DNA from: Zeimonas sp032027205
GTDB taxonomy: Bacteria > Pseudomonadota > Gammaproteobacteria > Burkholderiales > Burkholderiaceae_E
DNA length: 64,000 nt
Direction: 5' to 3'
Assembly: GCA_032027205.1 (NCBI GenBank)
Contig: JAVSMN010000001.1
Coordinates: 744,001 to 808,000, forward strand
In this document: positions 53,117-63,035 of the stretch, piece after piece
How the letters are laid out: every line of letters starts with the position of its first letter
How positions within the stretch are numbered: position 1 is the first letter of the stretch
The notes under the pieces: generated by a model
The model's input: the letters and a program-made list of their open reading frames with translations, nothing else
The model's database searches: none
What the model was told of the DNA's origin: nothing
Translations under genes and position numbers: made by a program

Positions 53117-54861
53117 TGCGCGCGCTCGTGCTGGTACTCGGCCTGCTCGCCGCGATCCACTCGGCGGCGGCCGCCGACGGACGCGCGCTCGTCGTTGCCG
53201 GGCAGGTGATGCTCGAACGCGTTTCCATCGGCACGGTCTCGAGCACTGCGCTCGCCGCGGGCACCGAGATCCGCAGCGGCGACCTGATCCGCACCGGCAG
53301 CGACGGGCGCGTGCAGATCCGCTTCAGCGACGGATCGATCGTCGCACTGCAACCCGACACCGCCTTCCGGATCGACGAGTACCGCTACGAGCGCGACGAG
53401 CGGCGCGCGTTCTTCTTCCTGTTGCGCGGCGCGCTGCGCACGATGACCGGCGTGATCGGCAAGACCAATCACGATGCCGAATACCGGATGAAGACGCCGA
53501 CGGCGACCGTCGGCGTTCGCGGCACCGAATACGTCGCCGAACAGACCGTCTGCGACCCGCGCTGCTCGCCCGGCTCGCGCGCAGGATTGCGCGTCGCCGT
53601 GACGCAGGGACGCATTGCGTTGATCACCAACGCCGGCGCGATCGACGTCGACGCCGGCGGTTCGGCGGCCGCGGAGAGCGACGACGCAGCGCCGCAGCCC
53701 ACCGAGCGCGGACCGGTGTTGCCGCCGATCAGCCTCACACAACCGCGCGAGCGCACGGCGAGCGCCGCCGCGGCAGGCAACGCGCCGAGCGCCGGCTCGC
53801 CGGCGTCCAAGGCCGCCTCGCGCGAGGCAACGCCTTCGCAGCCGGCAGCGGCGTCTTCGTCCGGCGAGACGGAAGGCTCGACGCCGGACCTCCGCGCAAC
53901 CGACCCGCTCGACGTTTCCGGCGCCGGAGCCTCCGACTCTTCGGGTGCAAGCGCGGACTCGTCCTCGGTCGAGGCCTGGCCGCGCTTCGCCGCGACCAGC
54001 TATCCGCCCGCGGCGTGGGTGTCGCCGAACGAGCGGCGCGATTCCGAAGGCGCGTTGCTGTCCGTCGTCGACCTGCTTGAGCGGCCGGCCGGAGCGTTGA
54101 GCCCCGGCGTGCGAGTCATCGACCCGCGGGCATCGGGCACCGGCCTGGCGCTGCGCGTGCTCGACCCCTGGCGAATCGGCATCGGCCCGACGGTGGGCGA
54201 AGGCTCGGTGGAACTCGACGGCGACATCCGGTTGATCGCGTTCGAATGGTGCCGCTCAGACGCGCGCTGCCACATCGGAAAGGGCAACACGAATGTAGCC
54301 GAGGCGGGCCACGACGCGTGGACGAGTTGGGGACGATGGACCTCCGGGCGCGCCGTCGCAACACCGACCGATTCTCCGCTGCTCATCCCCGGCAACGAGG
54401 GGCTGCACTATCTGGTCGGCGTGCCCTCGTCGACGGTACCGACCAGCGGGGTCTTCGGCTACCAGCTGATCGGATCGACGCAGGCGACACTTTCCCCGGG
54501 CTCGACTACCGGCATTTTCGGCGGCAGCGTCGCAGTAGCGTTCTCGCCGTCGGGCGCTCGCGTGGGCATCGACGCGAACGTCGCGTTTCCCAACGGCGCC
54601 TATCGCTTCGCGACCCCCGGAGGCATCGTCGACCCCGCACGGAGCACGCTCGCCACCGGACCGGGGCACGCCTTCGGCGGCGAATTGACCGCCACCGGCA
54701 CGAACGCACCGCTCGACTGCGCGGCGAGCTGTCCGGTTCGCGTCGACGGCGGGCTGTTCGGCCCCGATGCCGCACGCGTCGGTATCGCCTATCGGATCAC
54801 GGGCTCGGGCGACGGTTCTACAATCTCGGGGGTCGGGGTCTTCGGCAAGAAGAGCCCCTAG
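53113..54861 (+). CDS. FecR-domain exported protein with a TbpB-like C-terminal barrel, probable Slam cargo
   Basis: 582 aa. Its signal peptide, MMRALVLVLGLLAAIHSAAA, has no lipobox, so it is a soluble, not lipidated, product. A FecR domain (about 20-170) has AGTEIRSGDLIRTGSDGRVQ, FSDGSIVALQPDTAF and TPTATVGVRGTEY. A long Ser/Ala-rich linker follows (about 180-300). The C-terminal 120 residues are Gly/Phe-rich strands, GIFGGSVAVAFSPSGARVGI, GHAFGGELTATG, VDGGLFGPDAARVGIAYRIT, ending GVFGKK, like the 8-stranded barrel of TbpB-type Slam substrates. It is coupled to the Slam-like gene by a 4-bp overlap. Confidence 0.8.
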   Translation: MMRALVLVLGLLAAIHSAAAADGRALVVAGQVMLERVSIGTVSSTALAAGTEIRSGDLIRTGSDGRVQIRFSDGSIVALQPDTAFRIDEYRYERDERRAFFFLLRGALRTMTGVIGKTNHDAEYRMKTPTATVGVRGTEYVAEQTVCDPRCSPGSRAGLRVAVTQGRIALITNAGAIDVDAGGSAAAESDDAAPQPTERGPVLPPISLTQPRERTASAAAAGNAPSAGSPASKAASREATPSQPAAASSSGETEGSTPDLRATDPLDVSGAGASDSSGASADSSSVEAWPRFAATSYPPAAWVSPNERRDSEGALLSVVDLLERPAGALSPGVRVIDPRASGTGLALRVLDPWRIGIGPTVGEGSVELDGDIRLIAFEWCRSDARCHIGKGNTNVAEAGHDAWTSWGRWTSGRAVATPTDSPLLIPGNEGLHYLVGVPSSTVPTSGVFGYQLIGSTQATLSPGSTTGIFGGSVAVAFSPSGARVGIDANVAFPNGAYRFATPGGIVDPARSTLATGPGHAFGGELTATGTNAPLDCAASCPVRVDGGLFGPDAARVGIAYRITGSGDGSTISGVGVFGKKSP

Positions 54862-54888
54862 CAGCAGAAAACCCGCCGTGGGAGCCCC

Positions 54889-55884
54889 TTGCCGTCGCCG
54901 AAAGCCGCACCGAAGACACGCACGATCGAATACACGCCTGAAACCGCCGACAACCGGCGGCTGGCGAACCTGTGCGGTCCCCTCGATCGCAACCTGCGGC
55001 AGATCGAGGAAGCGTTCGACGTGCGCATCTCGCGTCGCGCCGACACCTTCGGCATCGAAGGTCCGCCGGCCGCGGCGCGGCGCGCCGAGCGCGCGCTGAA
55101 GCACTTCCACGCAAGCGCCGAGCAGCCGCTGTCGGTCGACGACGTGCAACTCGGCCTGGTCGAGCTGAAGGCTTCTCCGGACGGCGCCGCTGCCGCGCAG
55201 GCCGGCGACGACGAGCCGCCCGCCCCGGTGCTGCACACGCGTCGCAGCGACCTGCAGGGCCGCACGCCGCGCCAGCGCGAATACCTGCGCAATATCCTGT
55301 CGCACGACATCACTTTCGGCCTCGGGCCCGCCGGCACCGGCAAGACCTATCTCGCCGTTGCCTGCGCGGTCGACGCCCTCGAGCGCGACGCGATCAAGCG
55401 CATCGTGCTCACGCGCCCGGCAGTCGAAGCCGGCGAGCGGCTCGGCTTCCTGCCTGGCGATCTCGCGCAGAAGGTCGACCCCTATCTTCGTCCGCTGTAC
55501 GACGCGCTGTACGACCTGCTGGGCTTCGAGCGCACGAACCGGATGTTCGAGAAGCAGGCGATCGAGATCGCCCCGCTCGCGTACATGCGAGGACGCACGC
55601 TGAACCACTCGTTCATCATTCTCGACGAGGCGCAGAACACCACGCCCGAGCAGATGAAGATGTTCCTCACGCGCATCGGCTTCGGCTCGCGCGCTGTCGT
55701 CACCGGCGACACGACGCAGATCGACCTGCCGAAAGGCCAGGCGTCGGGGCTGATCGAGGCGCGACGCATCCTCGGCCGCGTTCGCGGGCTTGCGTTCACC
55801 GAGTTCGACAGCTCCGACGTCGTGCGCCACCCGCTCGTCGCTCGCATCGTCGACGCCTACGAAGCCGCCGCCGATGGCGGCTGA
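54889..55884 (+). CDS. PhoH-family ATPase (PhoH-like, YbeZ type)
   Basis: 331 aa from a TTG at 54889 with GGGAG 4 bases upstream. An N-terminal KH-like part (RNLRQIEEAFDVRISRRADTF) precedes the PhoH P-loop domain: Walker A GPAGTGKT (147-154), RPAVEAGERLGFLPGDLAQKV and FIILDEAQNTTPEQMKMFLTR (Walker B), with VVTGDTTQIDLP. YbeZ binds RNA and works with the neighbouring endonuclease YbeY in ribosome quality control in E. coli. It overlaps ybeY by 11 bp. Confidence 0.94.
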   Translation: MPSPKAAPKTRTIEYTPETADNRRLANLCGPLDRNLRQIEEAFDVRISRRADTFGIEGPPAAARRAERALKHFHASAEQPLSVDDVQLGLVELKASPDGAAAAQAGDDEPPAPVLHTRRSDLQGRTPRQREYLRNILSHDITFGLGPAGTGKTYLAVACAVDALERDAIKRIVLTRPAVEAGERLGFLPGDLAQKVDPYLRPLYDALYDLLGFERTNRMFEKQAIEIAPLAYMRGRTLNHSFIILDEAQNTTPEQMKMFLTRIGFGSRAVVTGDTTQIDLPKGQASGLIEARRILGRVRGLAFTEFDSSDVVRHPLVARIVDAYEAAADGG

Positions 55885-56329
55885 ACGCGCGGCGCAACCG
55901 CGCCTGTCGCTGACGGTACAGCTCGGCGACGAAGTCGACGCGCTGCCCGCGCCGCGCTCCCGACTGCGCCGATGGGTCGCTGCTTGCATCGAATCGGACG
56001 CGCAGATCGTGCTGCGCTTCGTCGGCGAACGCGAGGGACGCGGCCTCAACGCCGCCTACCGGGGTCGCGACTACGCGACGAACGTGCTCACCTTCGCCTA
56101 CGACGAGGCAGACGGCCTGCATGCCGACATCGTGATCTGCCTGCCGGTGGTCCGGCGCGAAGCCCGCGAGCAGCGCAAGCCGGTGGCCGCGCACCTCGCG
56201 CATCTCGTCGCACACGGCGTGCTGCACGCGGGCGGCTACGAGCACGACACCGAACGGGGCGCGCAACGGATGCAGCGGCGCGAGAGCGAATTGCTCGCGC
56301 GCTTCCGGCTTCCCGATCCCTGGGGCTGA
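55874..56329 (+). CDS. ybeY: Endoribonuclease YbeY
   Basis: 151 aa. It is a zinc metalloprotein needed for 16S rRNA 3'-end maturation and rRNA quality control. The metal motif is HGVLHAGGYEHD (His-x3-His-x5-His); upstream are GLNAAYRGRDYATNVLTFAYD and the conserved Arg. The start at 55874 overlaps the PhoH-like gene; the frame is open upstream to 55790 but this is antiphase coding. It is co-transcribed with the PhoH-like ATPase. Confidence 0.95.
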   Translation: MAAERAAQPRLSLTVQLGDEVDALPAPRSRLRRWVAACIESDAQIVLRFVGEREGRGLNAAYRGRDYATNVLTFAYDEADGLHADIVICLPVVRREAREQRKPVAAHLAHLVAHGVLHAGGYEHDTERGAQRMQRRESELLARFRLPDPWG

Positions 56330-56452
56330 ATCCGCCCCGGAGGAGCGCGCGCGCGTGCGCAGGAGCGATTCGACCGCGACAGCCTCGCGGGGTTTGCCGG
56401 TGCGAAAGACGATCGGGTATCCTGCAAGTAACCCCACTTAGTCTTTGCCCAC

Positions 56453-57574
56453 ATGTCCGACGGCCCACCAGGCGCCGATCACCGGAAACCTCTGCTGGAA
56501 CGACTCGCCGCCCTGCTGCTGCGGGTTCCCGAAGATCGGGATCAACTGCTCGATCTGCTCAGACAGGCGCATGAACGCGCGCTGCTCGATGCCGACGCGA
56601 TGTCGATGATCGAGGGCGTGATGCAGATCTCGGAGCTCAGCGCGCGCGACATCATGGTTCCGCGCGCCGAGATGGACGTCATCGACATCTCGCAGCCGCC
56701 TTCGACCTTCCTGCCAAAGGTGCTCGGCACCGGCCACTCACGCTTTCCCGTCGTCGAAGGCGATCGCGACAACGTCGTCGGAATCCTGCATGCGAAGTCA
56801 CTGCTGCGGCTGCTGGCGCCCGAGCCGATCGACGTGCACGCGTTGTTGCGACCGGCCTTGTTCGTCCCGGAGTCGCAACGGCTGAACCTGCTGCTGCGCG
56901 ATCTTCGCGCGCAGCGCGCGCACCTGGCCATCGTCGTCGACGAATACGGCGGCACCGCCGGTCTCGTCACGCTCGAGGACGTGATCGAGCAGATCGTCGG
57001 CGACATCGACGAATCGCTCGAGGGCGACGCCGAGGAGGCCGACATCGTGCGCGTCGAGCCGGCGCCGGGCGGGCCCGTGCGGCACCGCGTTCGCGCGGGC
57101 GCGAGGATCGACGCCTTCAACGACGCGATGGGCACGGCGCTGCCGTCGGCGCCGTTCGAGACGATCGGCGCGCTGGTTGGCGATCGCCTCGGTCGTCCGC
57201 CGCGGCGCGGCGAGCGCATCGAGATCGACGGCGTGCGTTTCGAGGTGCTGCGCGCGGACGCGACGCAAGCGCTGCTGCTGCGCACCGAGAGGCTGCGCGA
57301 CTCCGCCCGCGCCGCGCCGGTAGTCCCGGCGCGCCCCGCGCAGCCGGCGCAGCAGCAACCGGCCGACGCACCGACACGCGACTGCGTCGTTCGCGAATCC
57401 GCGCCGCCGCAGAACCACCGGCACGAGACAGCAGCGCATACCGACGCGTTGGTCGTCGATGCGCAAGCCAGCGAAGGGGTCGCCGCATTCGACTCCCGGC
57501 TGGCGCACAGGCAAGGCGCCGGGTCGCGGCGCGTCGCCTCGCACGCCAATAGCGCCGCCGCACACGGCGGCTGA
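56453..57574 (+). CDS. corC: CorC-type CBS-pair transporter-associated protein (magnesium/cobalt)
   Basis: 373 aa. Two CBS domains (about 65-195: MVPRAEMDVIDISQPPSTFL, HSRFPVVEGDRDNVVGILHA, IVVDEYGGTAGLVTLEDVIEQIVGDI) and a C-terminal CorC_HlyC domain (to about 285) form the usual protein of about 290 residues. About 85 more residues, low in complexity with QQQPADAP and HRHETAAH, extend the C-terminus. It is a soluble, membrane-associated factor implicated in Mg/Co efflux in enterobacteria. A 123-base gap precedes it; lnt follows after 8 bases. Confidence 0.9.
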   Translation: MSDGPPGADHRKPLLERLAALLLRVPEDRDQLLDLLRQAHERALLDADAMSMIEGVMQISELSARDIMVPRAEMDVIDISQPPSTFLPKVLGTGHSRFPVVEGDRDNVVGILHAKSLLRLLAPEPIDVHALLRPALFVPESQRLNLLLRDLRAQRAHLAIVVDEYGGTAGLVTLEDVIEQIVGDIDESLEGDAEEADIVRVEPAPGGPVRHRVRAGARIDAFNDAMGTALPSAPFETIGALVGDRLGRPPRRGERIEIDGVRFEVLRADATQALLLRTERLRDSARAAPVVPARPAQPAQQQPADAPTRDCVVRESAPPQNHRHETAAHTDALVVDAQASEGVAAFDSRLAHRQGAGSRRVASHANSAAAHGG

Positions 57575-57582
57575 GCAGCCCG

Positions 57583-59169
57583 GTGCGCGGACGCGGCGCC
57601 GCGCCGATCGCTCTATCGCTCGTCGCCGGCCTCGTTCAGGCGGCGAGTTTCTGGCCGTTCGAGGCATGGTGGCTGCAACTCGCCGCGCTCGCCACGCTCG
57701 TCGTGCTCGTGCTGCGCGCGCCCGGGCATGCGTTCGGCCTGGGACTCGCCTTCGGGCTCGGCTGCTTCGTCGCCGGCGTCTCATGGCTCTACGTCAGCAT
57801 GCATCGATACGGCGGCATGCCGTCGGTGCTGGCCGCCCTCGCGCTGTTGCTGTTCGCAACGTACCTGGCCTCGTTCTTCGCCGTCGTCTGCGTCGCCGTC
57901 GCGCGACTCGACACGGCACTGAGCGTGCGCACGAAGCGGCCGCTGCCCCGGGCAAGCGCGCTCGCGCTGCTCTTCGCCGGCGGCTGGTCGCTCGCCGAGA
58001 TCCTCCGCGGCTGGCTCTTCACCGGCTTTCCGTGGCTCGCCATCGGTTACGCGCAGATCGACGGACCACTCGACGCGTTCGCGCCGCTGCTCGGCGTCTA
58101 CGGCGTATGCCTGTTCGCGGCGCTCGTCGCTTTCGGTCTCGCGCTCGCCGTCATGGGCCTGCCCGGCACGGAATCGACGAACGACTCGCGTGCCGTACGC
58201 GCATTGGGCGCTGCCGTCGCGTTGCTGCCGATTGCCGCCGGCCTCGCGCTGGCCAATATCGACTGGACGTCGGCGCACGGAGCGCCGCTGCGCGTGCGGC
58301 TGCTGCAGGGCAACGTCGCGCAGGACCTGAAGTTCGACCCGCGACGCAGCCTCCAGGCGATGTACTGGTATGCGAACGAAGTGCTGGGCAGCAGCGCGCC
58401 GCTCACGGTGCTGCCCGAAACCGCATGGACGATCCCGTGGCCGCGCACGCCGCAGGACGTGCACGAAGCGATCGTCTACCACATGCAGAAGATCGACGGC
58501 GCAGTGGCGATCGGCATGCCGCTAGTCGAGGACGAGTACGCGCGCAACGCCAGTCGCGCCGAGGGCGCCGGCGTGCTGACGAACAGCGTCGGCGTGATCG
58601 ACGCGACCGGAACGACCGCCTGGCGCTACGACAAGCGCCACCTCGTTCCTTTCGGCGAGTTCGTCCCGTTCGGATTCGGCTGGTTCGTCGACCTGATGCA
58701 CATTCCGCTCGGCGACTTCGCGCGCGGCTCCGAGCAGCAGCGTCCGCTGTGGATCGGGGACCAGCGCATCGCCTTCGACATCTGCTACGAGGACCTGTTC
58801 GGCGAGGAGATCGCCGCACAGGTGCGCGGCGGCGCGACGATCCTCGTGAACATCAGCAACATCGCGTGGTTCGGCGACTCCCACGCGCTGCCGCAACACC
58901 TGCAGATCGCGCGCATGCGCACACTCGAGGTCGCGCGTCCGATGCTGCGCGCGACGAACACGGGTGTCACCGCGGCGATCGACGCGCGCGGGCGCGTGCT
59001 CGGACGACTCCCGCCCTACACGGCAGGCGCCCTCGACGTCGAGGTACAGGGCACCGATGGCACGACGCCTTATGGACGCCTCGGCAATACGCCGATCTTC
59101 GCGCTGTCGCTCGGACTGGTCGTCGCCGGCTTCGCATCGACGCGCTTCGGCACGCGCGACGAGGCGTGA
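57583..59169 (+). CDS. lnt: Apolipoprotein N-acyltransferase
   Basis: 528 aa from GTG 57583. It adds the third acyl chain to lipoproteins in the inner membrane. Several membrane spans lie in the first 230 residues. The nitrilase-fold domain follows with VLPETAW (catalytic Glu, about 277), WRYDKRHLVPFGEFVPF (Lys, about 350) and FDICYEDLFGEE (nucleophile Cys, about 401), and SNIAWFGDSHALPQHLQIAR after it. A last membrane span precedes the C-terminus. This is the standard corC-lnt neighbourhood. Confidence 0.96.
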   Translation: MRGRGAAPIALSLVAGLVQAASFWPFEAWWLQLAALATLVVLVLRAPGHAFGLGLAFGLGCFVAGVSWLYVSMHRYGGMPSVLAALALLLFATYLASFFAVVCVAVARLDTALSVRTKRPLPRASALALLFAGGWSLAEILRGWLFTGFPWLAIGYAQIDGPLDAFAPLLGVYGVCLFAALVAFGLALAVMGLPGTESTNDSRAVRALGAAVALLPIAAGLALANIDWTSAHGAPLRVRLLQGNVAQDLKFDPRRSLQAMYWYANEVLGSSAPLTVLPETAWTIPWPRTPQDVHEAIVYHMQKIDGAVAIGMPLVEDEYARNASRAEGAGVLTNSVGVIDATGTTAWRYDKRHLVPFGEFVPFGFGWFVDLMHIPLGDFARGSEQQRPLWIGDQRIAFDICYEDLFGEEIAAQVRGGATILVNISNIAWFGDSHALPQHLQIARMRTLEVARPMLRATNTGVTAAIDARGRVLGRLPPYTAGALDVEVQGTDGTTPYGRLGNTPIFALSLGLVVAGFASTRFGTRDEA

Positions 59170-59219
59170 CGCCGATCGGAGCCGCTAGAATGGCCGTTTT
59201 TCGACGCCGCGACGGCGCC

Positions 59220-60096
<877 letters not shown>

Positions 60097-60107
<11 letters not shown>

Positions 60108-62271
60108 TCCGCGCGCGCCGGGCGCATCCGACGCGCACCACGCAGCGCCTGCCGCCGCTGCCTCGCGCGCCCCGCTGCTGGTCGAGTTGCGCACCGAGGA
60201 GCTGCCGCCGAAGGCGCTCGATCGCCTCGGCGCCGCGTTCGCCGAAGGCGTCATGAAGGCGCTGCGCGCGCGCGGACTCGTCGAATCCGACGCGCGCATC
60301 GAGCGTTTCGCCACGCCGCGCCGGCTCGCGGTTCGCATCGACGACGTCGCTTTACAGGCGAGCGATCGGCTCGTCGAGACGAAAGGCCCGTCGGTGAAAA
60401 TCGGACTCGACGCCGCCGGCGAGCCGACGCAGGCACTCATCAAGTGGGCGCAGAAGCTCGGCGCCCCGCTCGATGCACTCGAGCGCGCCAGCGACGGCAA
60501 GCAGGACGTCTTCCGCTATCGCAGCGTCGTTGTCGGCGAATCGCTCGCGCAGGCGATCTCGGCCGTGCTCGAGGAGGCGATCGCCGCGCTGCCGATCCCG
60601 AAGACGATGCAGTACCAGCTCGCCGACGGCCGCACGAACGTCTCGTTCGTTCGGCCCGCGCACGGCCTCGTCGTGCTGCACGGCTCGCAGGTGATCGAGG
60701 CATCGGTGCTCGGTCTGGCCGCCGGGCGCATCACGCGCGGACACCGCTTCCAGTCCGAAGGCGACATCGAGATCGACGACGCGCGGCGCTACGAAGAGCG
60801 GCTCGCCGCCGTCGGACGCGTGGTCGCCTCCTTCGATGCGCGCCGGGCGCGCATCGAGGCGATGCTGCGCGAGCGTGCCGCGCAGCACGGTGCATCGCTG
60901 GGCGACGAGGCGCAGGTCGCGCCGCTTCTGGACGAAGTCACCGCGCTGGTCGAGTGGCCGGCCGTCTACGTCGGCGAGTTCGAGCGCGCATTCCTGCAGG
61001 TGCCGCAGGAGTGCCTGATCCTCACGATGCGCACGAACCAGAAGTATTTTCCGCTGTTCGATCGCTCGGGCCGGCTGATGCCGAAGTTCCTGATCGTCTC
61101 GAACATGGAAGTGGACGACGCACGCTCGATCGTCGCCGGCAACGAGCGCGTCGTGCGCCCGCGACTGGCCGACGCACGCTTCTTCTTCGACGTCGACCGC
61201 CGCACGCCGCTCGCGCAGCGCGTTACCGATCTCGGCAACGTCGTCTATCACGCGAAGCTCGGCACGCAGGCCGAGCGCACGGAGCGCGTGCGCCGCATCG
61301 CGCGCGCGATCGCCTCGATGCTCGGCGCCGACGCCTCGATGCCGCGCGTCGACATCGATCTCGCCGACCGAGCGGCATTGCTCGCGAAAGCCGACCTGCT
61401 CACCGGCATGGTCGGCGAGTTTCCGGAGTTGCAGGGCGTCATGGGCGGCTACTACGCGCGCCACGACGGCGAAGACGACGCGGTCGCGCACGCGATCGCC
61501 GAGCAGTACAGCCCGCGCTTCGCCGGCGACGCGTTGCCGGCCACGCCCACCGGCACGGTGCTTGCGCTAGCCGACAAGCTCGAAACGATGGCCGGGATGT
61601 TCGGCATCGGCCAGCAGCCCACCGGCGACAAGGATCCGTTCGCCCTGCGCCGACACGCGCTCGGCGTGCTGCGCATGCTCGTCGAGAAGTCGCTCGCCGC
61701 GCCACTCGATGCGCTGGTGGCTGCCGCCTTCGATGCTTTCAAAGGCGAAGTCGCGCGTGCCGACGACGCGCTCGTCGACTTCCTGTTCGAGCGCCTGTCG
61801 GGGTATCTGCGCGAACAAGGCTGGTCGGCGCACGAGATCGCGGCGGTGGTCGATCCGCGTCCCATGCGGCTCGACACCGTTCCGGCGCGCCTGGGCGCCG
61901 TGCGCTCGTTCACGGGGCTGCCGGAGGCCGATGCGCTTGCCGCCGCGAACAAGCGCATCGTCAACATCCTGCGCAAGTCGCACGAGGCCGCGCAGGGGCC
62001 GGTCGAGCGCGCGCTGCTCGTCGAGCCCGCCGAGCGCGCACTGGCCGAATCCGTCGACGCGCTCGCCCCGCAGGCCGAGGAACGCGCGCGCAGCGGCGAC
62101 TGGTTCGGCGCGATGAGCGTGATGGCCGGCGCACGCGCGGCGGTCGATCGGTTCTTCGACGAGGTGATGGTGATGACCGACGATGCGCGACTGCGCGCCA
62201 ACCGGCTCGCGCTGCTCGAAGCGCTGCGCACGCTGATGAACCGCGTCGCAGACATCTCGAAGCTCGGCTGA
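60097..62271 (+). CDS. glyS: Glycine-tRNA ligase beta subunit
   Basis: 724 aa from the ATG at 60097, inside the glyQ 3' end. An Ala-rich stretch of about 20 residues precedes the canonical start of homology, PLLVELRTEELPPKAL. Further marks: RFATPRRLAVRIDDV, TKGPSVKIGLDAAGEPTQAL, GNERVVRPRLADARFFFDVD and ALADKLETMAGMFGIGQQPT, with a C-terminal DALR-type anticodon-binding region. It recognises tRNA-Gly as partner of GlyQ. Confidence 0.97.
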
Positions 62272-62298
62272 CGGCTTCGCGCCCGCTCGCATCAGCCC

Positions 62299-62832
62299 GT
62301 GAAGCTCATCGTTCTCGACCGCGACGGCGTCATCAACCACGACAGCGACGCCTACATCAAGAGTCCGGACGAATGGCGCGCGCTGCCGGGCAGCCTCGAC
62401 GCGATCGCGCGGCTGAGCAAGGCCGGCTACCGAATCGTCGTGGCGACCAACCAGTCGGGCGTCGCGCGAAAGCTCTTCGACATCGCCACGCTCGGCCGCA
62501 TCCACGAGAAGATGCATCGCGCCGTCGCCGAAGCGGGCGGACGCATCGATGCGATCTTCTTCTGCCCGCACGGCCCCGACGAAGGCTGCGCGTGCCGCAA
62601 GCCGCGCCCGGGCCTGTTCGACGAGATCCTCGCGCGCTTCGAAGCGGCCACCACCGACGTGCACGCCATCGGCGACCAGCTGCGCGACCTGCAGGCCGCG
62701 CATGCGGCCGGCTGCCGCCCGGTGCTCGTGCTCACCGGCAAAGGCCGCGCCACGCTCGCCGCCGGTGGACTGCCGCCGGAAACCGTCGTGCGCGTGGACC
62801 TCGCTGCCGTGGCCGCCGAGCTCGCTCCATGA
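62299..62832 (+). CDS. gmhB: D-glycero-beta-D-manno-heptose-1,7-bisphosphate 7-phosphatase
   Basis: 177 aa, GTG start at 62299. It is a HAD-family phosphatase of the ADP-heptose route for LPS core synthesis. VLDRDGVIN carries the nucleophile and acid Asp, VVATNQSGV is motif II, and CRKPRPGLF with IGDQLRDLQAA are motifs III and IV. The zinc loop CPHGPDEGCAC is present (Cys-x-His and Cys-x-Cys). Its stop overlaps the start of a 68-codon frame (ATGA). Confidence 0.95.
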   Translation: MKLIVLDRDGVINHDSDAYIKSPDEWRALPGSLDAIARLSKAGYRIVVATNQSGVARKLFDIATLGRIHEKMHRAVAEAGGRIDAIFFCPHGPDEGCACRKPRPGLFDEILARFEAATTDVHAIGDQLRDLQAAHAAGCRPVLVLTGKGRATLAAGGLPPETVVRVDLAAVAAELAP

Positions 62833-63035
62833 TCCGTGCTGCGCTCGGCGCCGTTGCACGCGCTGCAGCTGTGCTACGTTTTCAGGCGCGAACGGCTGCC
62901 ACTGTCGGCAAGACCGCCGAAGCGCTATCGGCCAAAGTCGAAAACTGGATCGAGAGCGAAATGCCAAGAACCAGCCCTCATCTCCATTGCGGCGAAGCGG
63001 CCCTGATCTCCGCCGCGCCGGCGCTGCGACCATGA
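62829..63035 (+). CDS. Small hypothetical protein between gmhB and the YgjP-type peptidase
   Basis: 68 aa. Its ATG overlaps the gmhB stop by 4 bp and its stop overlaps the next ATG by 4 bp, the same ATGA coupling used elsewhere in this operon; two such junctions by chance are unlikely. The first 45 residues (MIRAALGAVARAAAVLRFQA, then KTAEALSAKVENWIESE) could form an amphipathic helix. In related genomes I recall plsC at this place; this peptide shows no acyltransferase motif and is not a visible plsC remnant. Function unknown. Confidence 0.5.
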   Translation: MIRAALGAVARAAAVLRFQARTAATVGKTAEALSAKVENWIESEMPRTSPHLHCGEAALISAAPALRP

